In this document: in pieces, positions 37,909 through 50,200 of the stretch
How the letters are laid out: every line of letters starts with the position of its first letter
How positions within the stretch are numbered: the first letter of the stretch is position 1
NCBI RefSeq assembly: GCF_947179165.1
Contig: NC_077246.1
Location: forward strand, 72,854,421 to 72,918,420
DNA length: 64,000 nt
From: Solanum dulcamara
Taxonomy: Eukaryota; Streptophyta; Magnoliopsida; Solanales; Solanaceae
Reading direction: 5' to 3'
Translations under genes and position numbers: made by a program
The notes under the pieces: model-generated
What the model saw: the letters and a program-made list of their open reading frames with translations, nothing else
Database searches by the model: none
Told to the model about the DNA's origin: nothing

Positions 37909-37985
37909 ATAACAACAACATACCGGTAGGATGTACACACACCTTACTCCTATCTTTGCGGGATAGGGAGGCTGTTTCCAATTTT
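37909..37985 (-). mobile_element. TTG-tailed SINE-derived repeat in the 3' untranslated region of the zinc-finger gene
   Basis: Read on the minus strand it runs ggaaacagcctccctatcc, gcaaagataggagtaaggtg, tgtacatcctaccgg and tatgttgttgttatt, which is the family seen at 40888-41014. It begins 9 bp after the stop codon at 37898-37900, so it probably forms part of the mRNA tail. Confidence 0.7.
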
Positions 37986-40400
37986 TTCAACGTTAAGAAG
38001 CAAAAGTACATAATACTTTTTTCTTGTAAATTCTGTTTCAGAAAAAAAGGTCTATTTATTCTTCCAAGATTACAAATGATTTGAGGTTGGTTGATGATCA
38101 ATATGAGTTGAACAATATAATTTTCTTGTGAACATGAGACTGAGTTTTTTCTCTGAAGTGGATGGATGTTCCTTTGGTTTCTATGTTGGATTGTTGTCTT
38201 TCATTATCTTCTGTTTCACTACACATCCAAATTAACTTATATAGAGTTAAGGGTTTATCGGTAACAACCTTTCTACCTTCTCAAGTTAGGGCTAAAGTCT
38301 GCGTACATACTACTCTCCAAGTATCGGGTTACACGTTGGGGGGAGGGGTGGGGGGGAGAACTTGTCCCTCATCATTGTTTAAATGTTTTTGCTAATCCAG
38401 CTCTTTCTTACAAGGCAAGTTATTAATTTAGATTAATGATAAGCAATTATCATCTATCTGTTCCTACTACTATCATAATTATTGTTAGTACTTATTATAA
38501 TGATGATCCTTTTTTCCTTTTCCTTTGTAGAAAATATTTGGCAAAATATTAATGGAGTATTAAAATCCTTGAAGTAGTGACGTATTCAGAATTTGAACGT
38601 CGTAAATCTAGAGGAAAGAGTAATTTGAAGTTTATAGTCTTATAACAATCTCAAGTTAATATATATGTTAATAATTGGTTCACAATCAAATATTTATAGA
38701 TATTTAGTAGAGTTCTAAATAACACATATGAGATCTGGATTAAAGTTATTAAGTTCACGTGAATACATAGTTTCTACAAATACTCAAGTAAAAAGAAAGT
38801 AAATAAAGTAGCATGCTTATGAGTGTTAGTTCTATCATAGGTTGATTTACCAAACTAATTAATTCAAGTTATGATTAAGATTATGTGCACATAATTGAAA
38901 GCTCGAATATTCTAAGATTTCTATGAATTTTTTCCAATCATCAAAACCTTGAGAATGACAAGACGGTGTACAAAACTTTCCACAGTCACCCAGAATTTCG
39001 GGAAGAGACGCATCCCAAAAGAAAAGACAACATACTCTAACGCGGGTGTTTATGGCTGCTTCTACAGCTCAAATCCGTAACCTATAGATTACACAAAAAC
39101 AACTTTAAGATATCAAACTAAAAGCAAGCAACTTTAAAAGACAAAATTAAATATAAATCAATTTTTTCAGTTAACAAATGATTCACTTGAGATCTTTTAT
39201 AATTATGATAGCTGCTTAATTAAGTCAAATAAGAGTTGTAAAGTGAAAGAGCCAATGAACTAACAAATGAGCATAATGAGTACTTTTTTAAAATATTTTT
39301 TTATAATTACATTTTTAAACCTTAAACAAGATTTACTGATTAGATCAAAGAGAACTAAATGAATGGTTGTAAATATAAATTGTTCTTTTTTTAAAAAAAT
39401 AAGATAATTGGCTCAATTTGTAATAAATGCAAACAATTGTAGTTCAGGAGTAATAAAAACCTGCATAATTCAAGTATATAAGTTGCAAACTGATCTAAGT
39501 AGCTAAGCTTAAGGTATATTTTTGTATTAAAGTTTTTATTCTATACAATGATAATATATAAATTCACTATCAGATTACCTAAAAAATAAGTATAACTTGA
39601 TTTCCAGCTACAACATGTTAAAAGATACAATAATAATGTAAAAGAAGTAGTATATGTAATGTGGTTAACTTGTACACACCTCGATTAATTCCACAAATAT
39701 CTGTTATATCCCATCAACATAAATATCGAGTAACTCTGTGCATCAAGAAAAACATCACGTTTTACTATGAATACAGTAAGTACCTCCTCCATCCTTAACC
39801 AAAAATCTTAGGTTCAAACAATGAGAATAGAGCATGGTTGCCGTCAGCTTATGTCATAAGGTATTGGGTTAAGTCCCGCAAACGAACGCAACCATTGTTT
39901 TTAGGTGCCATTATTGAGTTTGAAATCCTAAACAAGATATTGGTGATAAGTCGGAGGAAGGTGAGGATGAATCATGATGTTCTAGGCGACTCACGTGCTA
40001 TAATAACCGCGATTTCACAAGGGTGAATTAACCCCAAAAAATTGTCCTCAATTGGAATTGCAGGTTGTAACTCACCTACATGAAACCAAAATCACTAGTA
40101 ATTGTCGCTTAATTAGTCATACAACAATGAATTCATTTCCGAGCCTCATTTTTGACGAAAAATAGCTTATCCCAAAAATGAGACCTCTTGACGTAAATTC
40201 AAATTAGTTCAAACAAACAAACAAACAAAAAAAAAACTCGAAGCTCAAAAGAAATTACATCCATTTATAAAAAAAATTTCAACCATCATATGTCACTAAG
40301 TCAACCTTCCCCCGTTTTCCATTTCTATAAATCTTTTATGTATTACCGTTAAATAAATACTATTTTTTTTCTTAATTAGTAATTAGTGTCCGGCCAAACC
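37986..40400. other. Spacer between the zinc-finger and EFR3-like genes
   Basis: No gene is supported. A plus-strand TTG-family repeat lies at 38239-38345. A minus-strand tRNA-derived fragment (ggttacggatttgagctgta, read on the minus strand) lies near 38985-39090. A dispersed repeat with gtagtgacgtattcagaatt lies at 38574-38775. 39783-40210 holds two more decayed repeats. A T-rich tract precedes the next gene. Confidence 0.45.
38239..38345 (+). mobile_element. TTG-family SINE-derived repeat, tail missing
   Basis: Contains gggtttatcggtaacaacct, ttctaccttctcaagttagg and gctaaagtctgcgtacatac, ending in a G-rich tract in place of the TTG tail. Confidence 0.6.
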
Positions 40401-40601
40401 CATCATTTTTTTTCTTCTAATTTTCAAGATTTTTTATTTTTTATTTTAAAAAAAAAAATTGTGTTTGGAGGGGAGAGAGAGAGTCAATTTTTTTAGAGAA
40501 GGGTTGTTGAAAAAAGGGGAAGAATTGCAGGAGATCCGGTGCATTGTTGGAAATCTTTGATTGTTCATCAGCTCTGTGCTTTACAGGCATTCATCTGAAA
40601 G

Positions 40602-41097
40602 GTATATATATAAATGTATATATATATGTATATGACATATTGCCAGTTTGTAGAATTTGCATAAATGTCTATTTATGTATTAGGGTATCTATTTGTACAA
40701 ATTCTTGATGAGCATATTTCATCAAATTCATTTATAAAAATTTGATCTTTTTCAAATTCCCTATACCCTTTTGCTTAATTTGTTTAGTTTTCATGTTTTT
40801 TGAAACCCCATTTTGGTTAATGGTCTTGATTAGTTGAGAGAAAATTGGGATACCCTTTTGATCAAATTGCTCATTTATAGATAACTCTTGAGCCGAGGGT
40901 CTTTCGGAAACAACCTCTCTACCTCCACGGGGTAGGGGTAAGGTTCGCGTATACTCTACCTTCCTTGGACCCTACTTTGTGGGGATTTCACTGGGTATGT
41001 TGTTGTCGTTATTGCTCATTTGTAGGTAGATTATTGATATGTGATGGTTTAATGAGATTTTTGATGTAAAGTGGTTTTGAATTTCTCTAATTTGTAG
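40602..41097 (+). other. Predicted leader intron of the EFR3-like gene
   Basis: Donor aaaggtatat at 40602 and acceptor tttgtag ending 41097 bracket a likely intron in the 5' untranslated region. A well-preserved TTG-tailed SINE sits in it. Inferred from signals only; no transcript data. Confidence 0.5.
40888..41014 (+). mobile_element. TTG-tailed SINE-derived repeat, best copy in the window
   Basis: Ttgagccgagggtctttcgg, aaacaacctctctacctcca, ggggtaggggtaaggttcgc, tctaccttccttggacccta, cttgtg-like tttgtggggatttcactggg, then tatgttgttgtcgttattg. It is used here as the reference for the other copies. Confidence 0.8.
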
Positions 41098-41287
41098 GCT
41101 GTAAAAAAACAGGACTAAAGGAGGAGGAGTACCTATAAGCTCCTGAGTGCTGTTCTTTCCCTTTCTGATTTTTTTTCGAGGGTTTAGGAATTCTTGAGTT
41201 ATTAGAGTTAAAGGGAGGGAAAGAAAGCATTTTTACCTTGTGAGCTAACTCAATTGGGTGAAAAACACAAATTTGTTGTTATTAACA

Positions 41288-44200
41288 ATGAACGGAGTCT
41301 CCGGTGTGATGTCAAGGCAAGTATTGCCAGCATGTGGAAGCCTTTGTTTCTTCTGCCCTGCGATGCGGACGAGATCAAGGCAGCCTGTTAAGAGGTATAA
41401 GAAGTTGATCTCAGACATTTTCCCTCGGTCCCAGGTTAGTCAAGGATTGTATGGTGAATATAAGCAACTTCCATGTTCTGTTTGGTTCCTCCTTATGTGT
41501 TAAATCTCCCGAATCAGTTTGTGGAGTCTAAACATAAGTTTCTGTGCTAATGAAGCATTTGAATTTTTAACTTAATAGGGATTCTTGAAGTCATCATCTT
41601 TTTGCTTGTATTAGATTTAGATGGCAGTATGTAAGCCACATTGGATGTTTTTACTTTATATGGATATTTCACCTGCTAAAAGACGAACCACATATATTAA
41701 TCAACTACTTATTTGTGCAATCTTCCTGCTATTCAACCTCTAACAACCTGATCTCTGCTTATGAGTCTGTGAAAGTTCAGTTTCAGATAGCACGGGAATA
41801 ATTTCACCACACTTACATTGTGCATGGGGAGCACTGTTGCAAAAATAGGCAAATATTATTTTTCATGTGTTTGATATATGTATTTCCCAAAGAAACAAAA
41901 GAAGTATCACCTGTAGTGTCCAAATCCATAGTTCGTGTTTGTCTTGGATTTTCTAAAAAGTTTGCCATCGTGCACGAAAGCTGGCCCGGACACCACGATA
42001 ACAACAAAAAAGTTTGCCATCTTCTTTGGTCAATCAAGAACCAGCTTTTGTGTCCGACAACAGACAAGTTCCCGTTTCCTTATTGGTCAGAAAGGTTTGC
42101 TTTTGAGAAAGGGATTTGTTCACTTGTTACAAAGACCAGCCATTCGCTCACCAAAAACTACTTCACCCTTGCCTTAAGAGTAAGCCCAGCCCCACCAGAT
42201 CTCCTGACTCTATGAATGCTGTCATTTTCTTCTTCTCTTTCCTTCCAAACTTGTTCAGTTTCTACCATGTATCCCAAGTCAAAATGTGATAGTAATTGTG
42301 TCGCCCGTAAATTTAGTGTTCCAAGATGAAAGTAAATATCCTGATTTTTTCTAGAGTGGCCACATTAATATTTTGTCTTAGTTGATTATTAGGGAAGCCT
42401 CATGATATTTGAATTTGATGGAAGTTGGGCAATGCATTTGAACTTCTGCATGATATAAGAAATTTGTAAATAAATTGAATGTGACGCATCAATTATCTCT
42501 GCCATATGCATCCATAGACTAGATCCAACTCAAGTTTAACCATATAAATACGTAAACCACATGTTCCTGAAATAATTATATCTAGTTACAATAATACAGA
42601 AGCATAGCCTGCCAATAGCATGAAAGATCATAAGATTTGAAGAATTATTGTGCCTGAAATTGATGAGCTGATTTTACCTTGGATTTACATGGTTGACATT
42701 ACCTTTTTAAGTTAAAATGATTTTAAGCTACATTCAGCAGTGCATTTATATGAGGTAATATCCAGAAAGAGTAGTATTTCTCCATTGGACAAATGATAAA
42801 CTTGTTGTCTTTCTATGTTACATCTACATGTATTTGACATTTGTGCATTCACTGTGCAGGAAGAAGAACCAAATGATAGGAAAATTGGAAAACTTTGTGA
42901 ATATGCTGCAAAAAATCCTTTTCGAATTCCCAAGGTATATTCATTCCTGGTGTTACCTGAAAATTATGAGCCCTTTGAAAAAAATCCATGAAAAGCCACC
43001 TGAAAGTTTGTATCATTAACCTTTCTTGGATCTGCTGAACAGATAACAAAGTCACTTGAGGAGAAGTGTTATAAGGATTTGAGAAATGAGAATTTTCGGT
43101 CAGCGAAGGTTGTTATGTGTATATACAAAAAGTTGGTTGTTTCATGCAAGGAGCACATGTAAGTTTCTGTTGCTTAGCAAAGTATGAATTGGTCTTTTTC
43201 GGCTTCTTTCATTCTTTTGTTTGTGATGGCCACAATGAGATGCATTTCTAATTTTCACATTATATTATGTATGGTTATATGGTTTCGTACATCTATCTGT
43301 CAGGCCACTTTTTGCAAATAGTCTGCTCAGCGTCTTACAAACTCTTCTAGATCAGTCGCGTGAGAATGACATGCTAATTGTTGGATGTGAATCACTATTT
43401 GATTTTGTAAATAATCAGGTTGGTGCTTTGGGGTTGTCCTCAACTTTAGACTGGATCATTCTGACTATAGGGTGTTATTTGTTGTTCACGTTTATGCATC
43501 AGTTATATCTGTCAAATTTGAATTATCTTATACCTTCTTGACTTTATTGATTTATGCAGAAAGACGGTACTTACATGTTTCATTTAGATGGTTTTATTCC
43601 AAAACTGTGTCAATTGGCACAACAAATAGGAGAGGAAGAAAGTGCTATACATCTCCGCACAGTTGGCCTGAAAGCACTTTCTGCAATGGTACAGAGTTCG
43701 TATAGATTTTTCCAACTATTTAGTCTTTTTAATATGTGCTTGTGATACAAACTGTTAACGTGGTTGTTTTCCATCAAATACAAATGATATAAAAGTGTGT
43801 TTTTCTTCAGTTCTAAAAGGAATTAAGTCAAAATAAATCTAAATGTTACACAAATTAGGATGGCAGCATTTGCATGATTGGATGACTAATGATGTAGACC
43901 AAGACATAAAGGAAAAATGACTTCTGTTGTATTCATATATATATATCATGGATTACAGAATTATTATATGCCAGCTGCTACAACATTTCTAATTTCCATA
44001 TAACACAAAAATTTCTCCTGTTGTAGGGGCTTAAGCCTGATGTATAAGAAACTTGGACTATCAGAACACCTTTGAAGCTACAATAAGGATAGACAGTACT
44101 CTTAAGACTCTAAGGGACTTTCTTCTTCTTGTTTGCTTATTAGCATTTTCTTCCAAAGACATCGTTGTAAAAAGGAAAATGGTTATTACCATGGATAGGC

Positions 44201-47200
44201 TGCACGATCATGTTTGAACAATATTGATGAAGTGAACAAAACTAATTATAGCATGGAACTCTTAAATAATTAAATCCAATGCTCAGTATCCCACATCGGT
44301 TAAGTGTATGGTTTGTACTCTCATTATATAGTTTGGACAATCCTCACCATTTGAGCTAGCTCTTGGTTTGAGTTAGGCTCAAGGTCATTTTTCAACAAGA
44401 AACTCTTTTCTTAGTTTATTAAATAGTTGTGTTTAGCTTAGTTTTTCCTAGAAGAAAGTGTGATTGGTTGTTTCATGGAAGGTAAATGTAGCAAGCAGCT
44501 CACCATGACAATCTCATTCATCACTGATAAAAGAGTTATCTAGTCAGATTTGAAATCAGCATTTGAAGTGGGCCGTATTATGTAAAATTAGATCTCAATC
44601 CCTGCCTCAGTACATAGGCATTGGCGAGTGCATATGAGTTTAGTATTCTATTCTCCTCAAAGTCCTGATTTGATTTTCTTTTGAAGTCTATACCAGTGAT
44701 TTCTATGATTAATGGTATAAAACCATGACTATCTCTTACCTGCATCCAAATATAGATCTGGAGTTCTTTGTTAAATTGTTATTCTTACAAGAACTTTACT
44801 GTGTCACAGGTTTGGTTCATGGGCGAATATTCTCATGTTTCAGCGGAATTTGACAATGTAAGCAGATTCTTTCCACCTTATTTTCTTATTGTCAGATATA
44901 AAAAATGCTAGATCAGTATTTTCAGTTCTTCCTTTATAAAAGTTTAAAATATCTCCACTCGTGTTCCTTGAGGGCCATGTGGAAAGTCAAAAGCTTGATA
45001 AGATTTTATTTGCATGTGCATGATTTCTGGACACCAAATAAGTGAAACTGAGTAAAAGTTTGCGATAGAGAGCGTGTTAAGTTGGCTTTACAAGAAGTTT
45101 CTTTCTCTTCTTGGTGTTGATTTTTCTGGTTCCTTCCAGTTTTAACATGATTCTGTCAATTATATGTTCAATCTATCTCTTTAGGAGAACACTACATACT
45201 TTTCATCACTACCTGTTTCTCGCATTTGAATGCTCTGTAATCATTGAACAAACAAAATTAGCAAAAAACAGATTGCACTCAATAGCACGTGGACCACTAA
45301 AATCAACTTATAGGTGAAACCAGGCCCAGATTGGCTTTGCCATTTCATGGACTGATTACCATTGGTATATATAGATATATATGTTGTAGGAATTCTAAGT
45401 ACAAACTTTGCAGAGTATACAACATTCATTAGTCTCACACAGCAAAGCATATGAATTTTCTTACTGAATATGTCGTACAATTTGTACCTTTTACTGCTCA
45501 TTCCTGATTTGTCTCCTGACAATGACTTGTTTCTGGCTACAATAGGTGGACGGAACTTGTAGCTTTTATTGTTTCATATGACTGCCAATCTTGATCTACC
45601 ATGCTACTTCTTCTACTTACACAACAACATACCCAGTGAAATCCCACAAGCTTCATCTACTTATAAACAGAACTAATAGTCTGTAGTATAAAAAAAAGAT
45701 TATTGTCGTGCAATAAATCTGCATAGCAATCATTTGATCTCCAGTTGGGATGAACTGTTTTCATGCCAGAATTAGTATAGCTTGTGGGATATTACCTTGA
45801 AATAGATCTTTTGTATTTCCAGTTGTGTACTTTGTCACAACTTTATTGTAGTAGCTTAAACTGTGCCCATCTTACTTTTCCAGACGTCTCAATTGCTTCT
45901 ACTAATGTATTTATCCTATCTATTAGATTGTTTCAGTAGTCTTGGAAAGTTATCCAAGGCCAAGAAAGGAAACTCAAGACTCAAACCAGAACAGGTGGGT
46001 GGAAGAAGTGCGCAAAGTTGAGGGCCACGTTTCTCCTTCCCCAGAAGTCATCGCGAAGGTTCCCTCGTGGAGAATCATTGTGAATGAGAAAGGGGAACTA
46101 AATATTTCAAAGTTAATATTTTATACTAAATGTCAGGTGGACTCTTTCTTTTTCCATGTGTAGTGTCTAAAGTGCTGCTTAATTTTCCTTGACAGGGAGG
46201 ATGCAGAAAACCCAACATTTTGGTGTAGGGCTTGCCTGCATAACATGGCCAAACTAGGTAAGGAGGCTACAACCACAAGGCGAGTTTTGGAATCTTTATT
46301 CCGCTACTTTGACGACGACAATTTATGGCCTACTGAAAATGGAATTGCTGTACCTATTCTAAAGGATATGCAGTACACGATGGATGCTTCAGGTATGAAG
46401 TTTCTTGTTAACTTTACCTATGGAAAGGGGAAAAAAGAGAGAAGTTAGTGGTAGAGTTTACCTTCTTTTTATTCTTTTGGCACTCTCATTTACTTTTTGC
46501 AAATAGTTTATGACCTGTGGTTCTTCGAAAATTTCCTACTTTTACTAGTATTACATTTTCCTTGTGGTAAAAATTCATAATGGCTTTTCCTCTCACTTTT
46601 TTCCCCCTTCCCCGATTAAATTATGCAGGAGAGAATGCGCACCTTCTGCTGTCAACATTAGTCAAGCATCTAGATCACAAAAATGTTCTTAAACAACCTG
46701 AAATGCAGCTTGACATTGTTCAGGTGGTGACTTCACTTGCTCAAACCACGAAGATTCATCATTCCATTGCTCTAGTCAGTGCAATAACTGATATCATGAG
46801 GCACTTACGGAAAAGTATACATTATACTCATGATGACGCAAAGCTGGGAGCCGAGTTAATAAAGTGGAACCGACTCTTCCAGGAATCAGTGGACGAGTGC
46901 CTTGTGGAGTTATCAAATAAGGTGCAGTTAATCTGTCACTGGATTTGAATATCAAATAAGTTGCATTCTCGCTAAATTGGTTGGAAGCTGCTTAGTTACA
47001 AATTGAACAGGAATTGAAAGTCTCTATTTGATGGGAATAACTAAATATTAATCAAACTTCTTGTTATTGATGTGTGTTCGGAAGTCATGATTCTTCATTT
47101 TCTTGACAATTAGGTTGGAGATGCAGGCCCTATTCTTGATGTGATGGCAGTAATGTTAGAGAACATCACAAGTATCGAAGTGATAGCAAGAACTACCATT

Positions 47201-50200
47201 GCTGCTGTTTACCGTGCTTCTCAAATCATAGCTTCTATGCCAAATTTGTCATACCAAAACAAAGTAAGGCTGATTGACATTTGAATTCATTAGACTGTTC
47301 TTTGCTTTCCTAGCTTTTTCTGAGGCATATTGAGTCATGAATCTGATTTCTCTTTATATTTAGGCATTCCCAGAGGCTTTGTTTCATCAGTTACTCCCTG
47401 CTATGGTCCACCCTGATCATGAAACGCGAGTTGGAGCTCATCGAATCTTTTCTGTTGTCCTTGTTCCATCTTCTGTTTCCCCTCAGAAGGTATCTGAGGA
47501 AATCCACCTAAGGCAGGCAACAGATTTTTCAAGAGCACTCTCTAGAACTGTTTCTGTCTTTTCTTCTTCAGCTGCACTTTTTGGAAAGCTGAGAGACCAG
47601 AGGTCTTCTTCAATGGAGAAGGTTACTCTTGGAATGGAACAGAAAGATAACAATAGTGGGATGCTCAACAGAATAAAGTCAACATATAGCGGGGTGTATA
47701 GCATGAAAGCCTCTCCTGCACCTATTGAAGAGTCTACAAACAAACCAAGTAACGAAATGGTAGGTTCTGTGACCATCTTAGTAGATACAGCTGTTACTCC
47801 TGGATTCCTTGGTATGATCCATTCTACTGGCCTCACATCATGGGACTTCGTATCTGCTACTCCTTTACTTCTCAAGCTTTTGATGACCCTCGGTTCACAT
47901 GATCACATCCTTGGCTAGTAAATAACTTAACTATAAAATGGTTTGCTGCTTGACAGTTTGTTTTGCTGCATACACTTGAACATCCTCTGCTGAAAATGGT
48001 TTGAAGCCTTAATCCTAATTAGTTGGTATCTTTTATCTGAATCTTTTGCTTGTATCATATTATGTTCTTTGCTAAATCTGCATGAATTTTACGAAATTGT
48101 CGGCCTTTTGAGACAATTTCTATTTATATGGTTTTAGTTTTTACCTCACCGTATTTTAACCCCTTCTATCATCATAGTGTCACACCAATTAACTTTGTAT
48201 TGGAGGTCTATGTTTTATCCTCCATCTGTGCTACTTGTACCTTCTGTCAGAAGTAATTATTTGTAATCTTTTCTAATTGTGCATTCATCTTAATGCACAT
48301 ATATTGACAACACTCATACAGTGGATATGTTGGGCATTAGAGTTCAAACATTCATTCGGATTACATGAAAATGTTTCTACTCTTTTTAAAATTGTGCATC
48401 CACTTAACATTGATCTATTTGCAACACTCATACACTGGATATGTTGGCATTTGACTTCAGCCATTCATTATGAAATAACATTGTTGGTTTCACGACTGTT
48501 GTATAGAACGTGTCTTTCACTTTGAGTCTGTTTTATTCTACTTCACCAAGTAGTGAAATTATTTTCCTCATGATCTTCAGGGTCCTATTTCTCTAAGACT
48601 CAGCAGCCACCAAATCGTACTCCTTCTCTCCTCACTATGGGTACAGTCCATTTCTCCTGCAAATATGCCTGAGAATTATGAAGCCATTGCTCACACATTT
48701 AGCCTGGTCTTACTATTTTCTAGAGCAAAGGTAATTGGTTGGTTCTGTGACTGTTATATTTGTTCTAAACACTTGTTTGCGGGCATGTTCTTTGCTCATG
48801 ATACTAAATGAAATATTAGTGTTTCTATTGTTATTCCAAAAATATTATTGACAAGGATATCTATACCATATTTGTGTAGCTCGAAAGATCAAGAAAAAAG
48901 TTCTTCTAGTGATTCCTTTCTTTGTAGTTACTTTTTCTTATTTCTTAACTATATCTAGGTAATATATTCCTTTGGAATTCCTAACATTTTTTTCCCTTTT
49001 GTCTTTGCTAATGTACCAAGGTTTTTAATGTCTCCTAACAAGGGAATTTTTGGGCTTTCTATTGGTTGAAAGATGGTTGAAATTTTTATCTAGTAGGATA
49101 ATTTAATCGATATCGTGTTAATATAGAATCTGAGTAGTATTAGTTAAACGCTAATAGGTTTCCTATAGCATTTACCTGTTTACCAAGGTAAACAATAACA
49201 TATCCTTTTTAAAAAATTGAGCTCCTTTTCTTAGTCCTTTGTGTTTTTGTCTGTTCATTTGAATGGTAGCATCAGTGATGATGTTTTTACATATGGATCT
49301 CTTACAAGATTCTATTTGTTGTCTTCTATGTATTTGACTGCATCCTCCATGTAAATATAGTGTAAAAAGTCCTCTTACATGATAAGGATTAATTATAAGT
49401 TTTGGATCCTGTGGTGTGAGGATTAATTGTAAACTCTAAATGCCAATCACAATTTACTGCTTAAGTTTATTTTCTTAATGTCTTTCGTATTGCTATTATT
49501 TTGAAAATAAGAACTTTAGCGTGAACTAAGACCTTCCAAATCAATGGACGTCAAAGAGACAGTTTGACTGCTTGCGAGCAACAAATTAAAATAAGAATAT
49601 GGGAATGAGAAACTAAAAGGCCAAATCACTAAATCATTGAGAATTTTATTTGTGGTATTATTTGTTTGGCATTTAAGCAGTTAAATGATCTAGGATATTA
49701 GTCTTCTATAATATGTTAAATCTATAAGGAACTAAACTCTGAATAAACATGTGTTGGTATGTATCTGTATACCCTTTCCTGTAGTCTCTTTATTAAAGTT
49801 TGCTCCATGTACTTGTGCAGAACTCATACCGTGAAGCTCTAGTGCAAAGTTTTCAGCTTGCGTTTTCGTTGAGAAATGTAGCACTCATTGAAGGAGGTAA
49901 AACTACCTCATCATAGTTTCCCTCTGGGGTGTGCACCTACTTAAGATTTTTCTTTCCCTTTAATTCGTTCGTCCTTTATACTGAGAGGGGGTGGTAAGTA
50001 ATTGTTTCATCGGAGCGTTAGGAACAAGAGATCAGCAATACATGCCACATTTCTCATGTCCCTAGAATCTTTTCAAGTTAAGATTATCTGTTTTGAACTG
50101 ATTGAAGGTTCTTAGACTTTTGTTGCTATGTTGACCTAGTATGTCTCATTCGGGAATCCTAGCTGAGTAATCCCACTCTGCTTATTTTTTCACTAAGTTC

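Noticed and set aside
37604..38101. 165-residue minus-strand frame over the zinc-finger exon
   Set aside because: It is a shadow of the real plus-strand exon, which has clear zinc-finger cysteines.
41820..42215. 131-residue plus-strand frame in EFR3-like intron 1
   Set aside because: It sits inside an intron, overlaps a SINE end and shows no recognisable domain; overlapping open frames exist in other phases and on the other strand.
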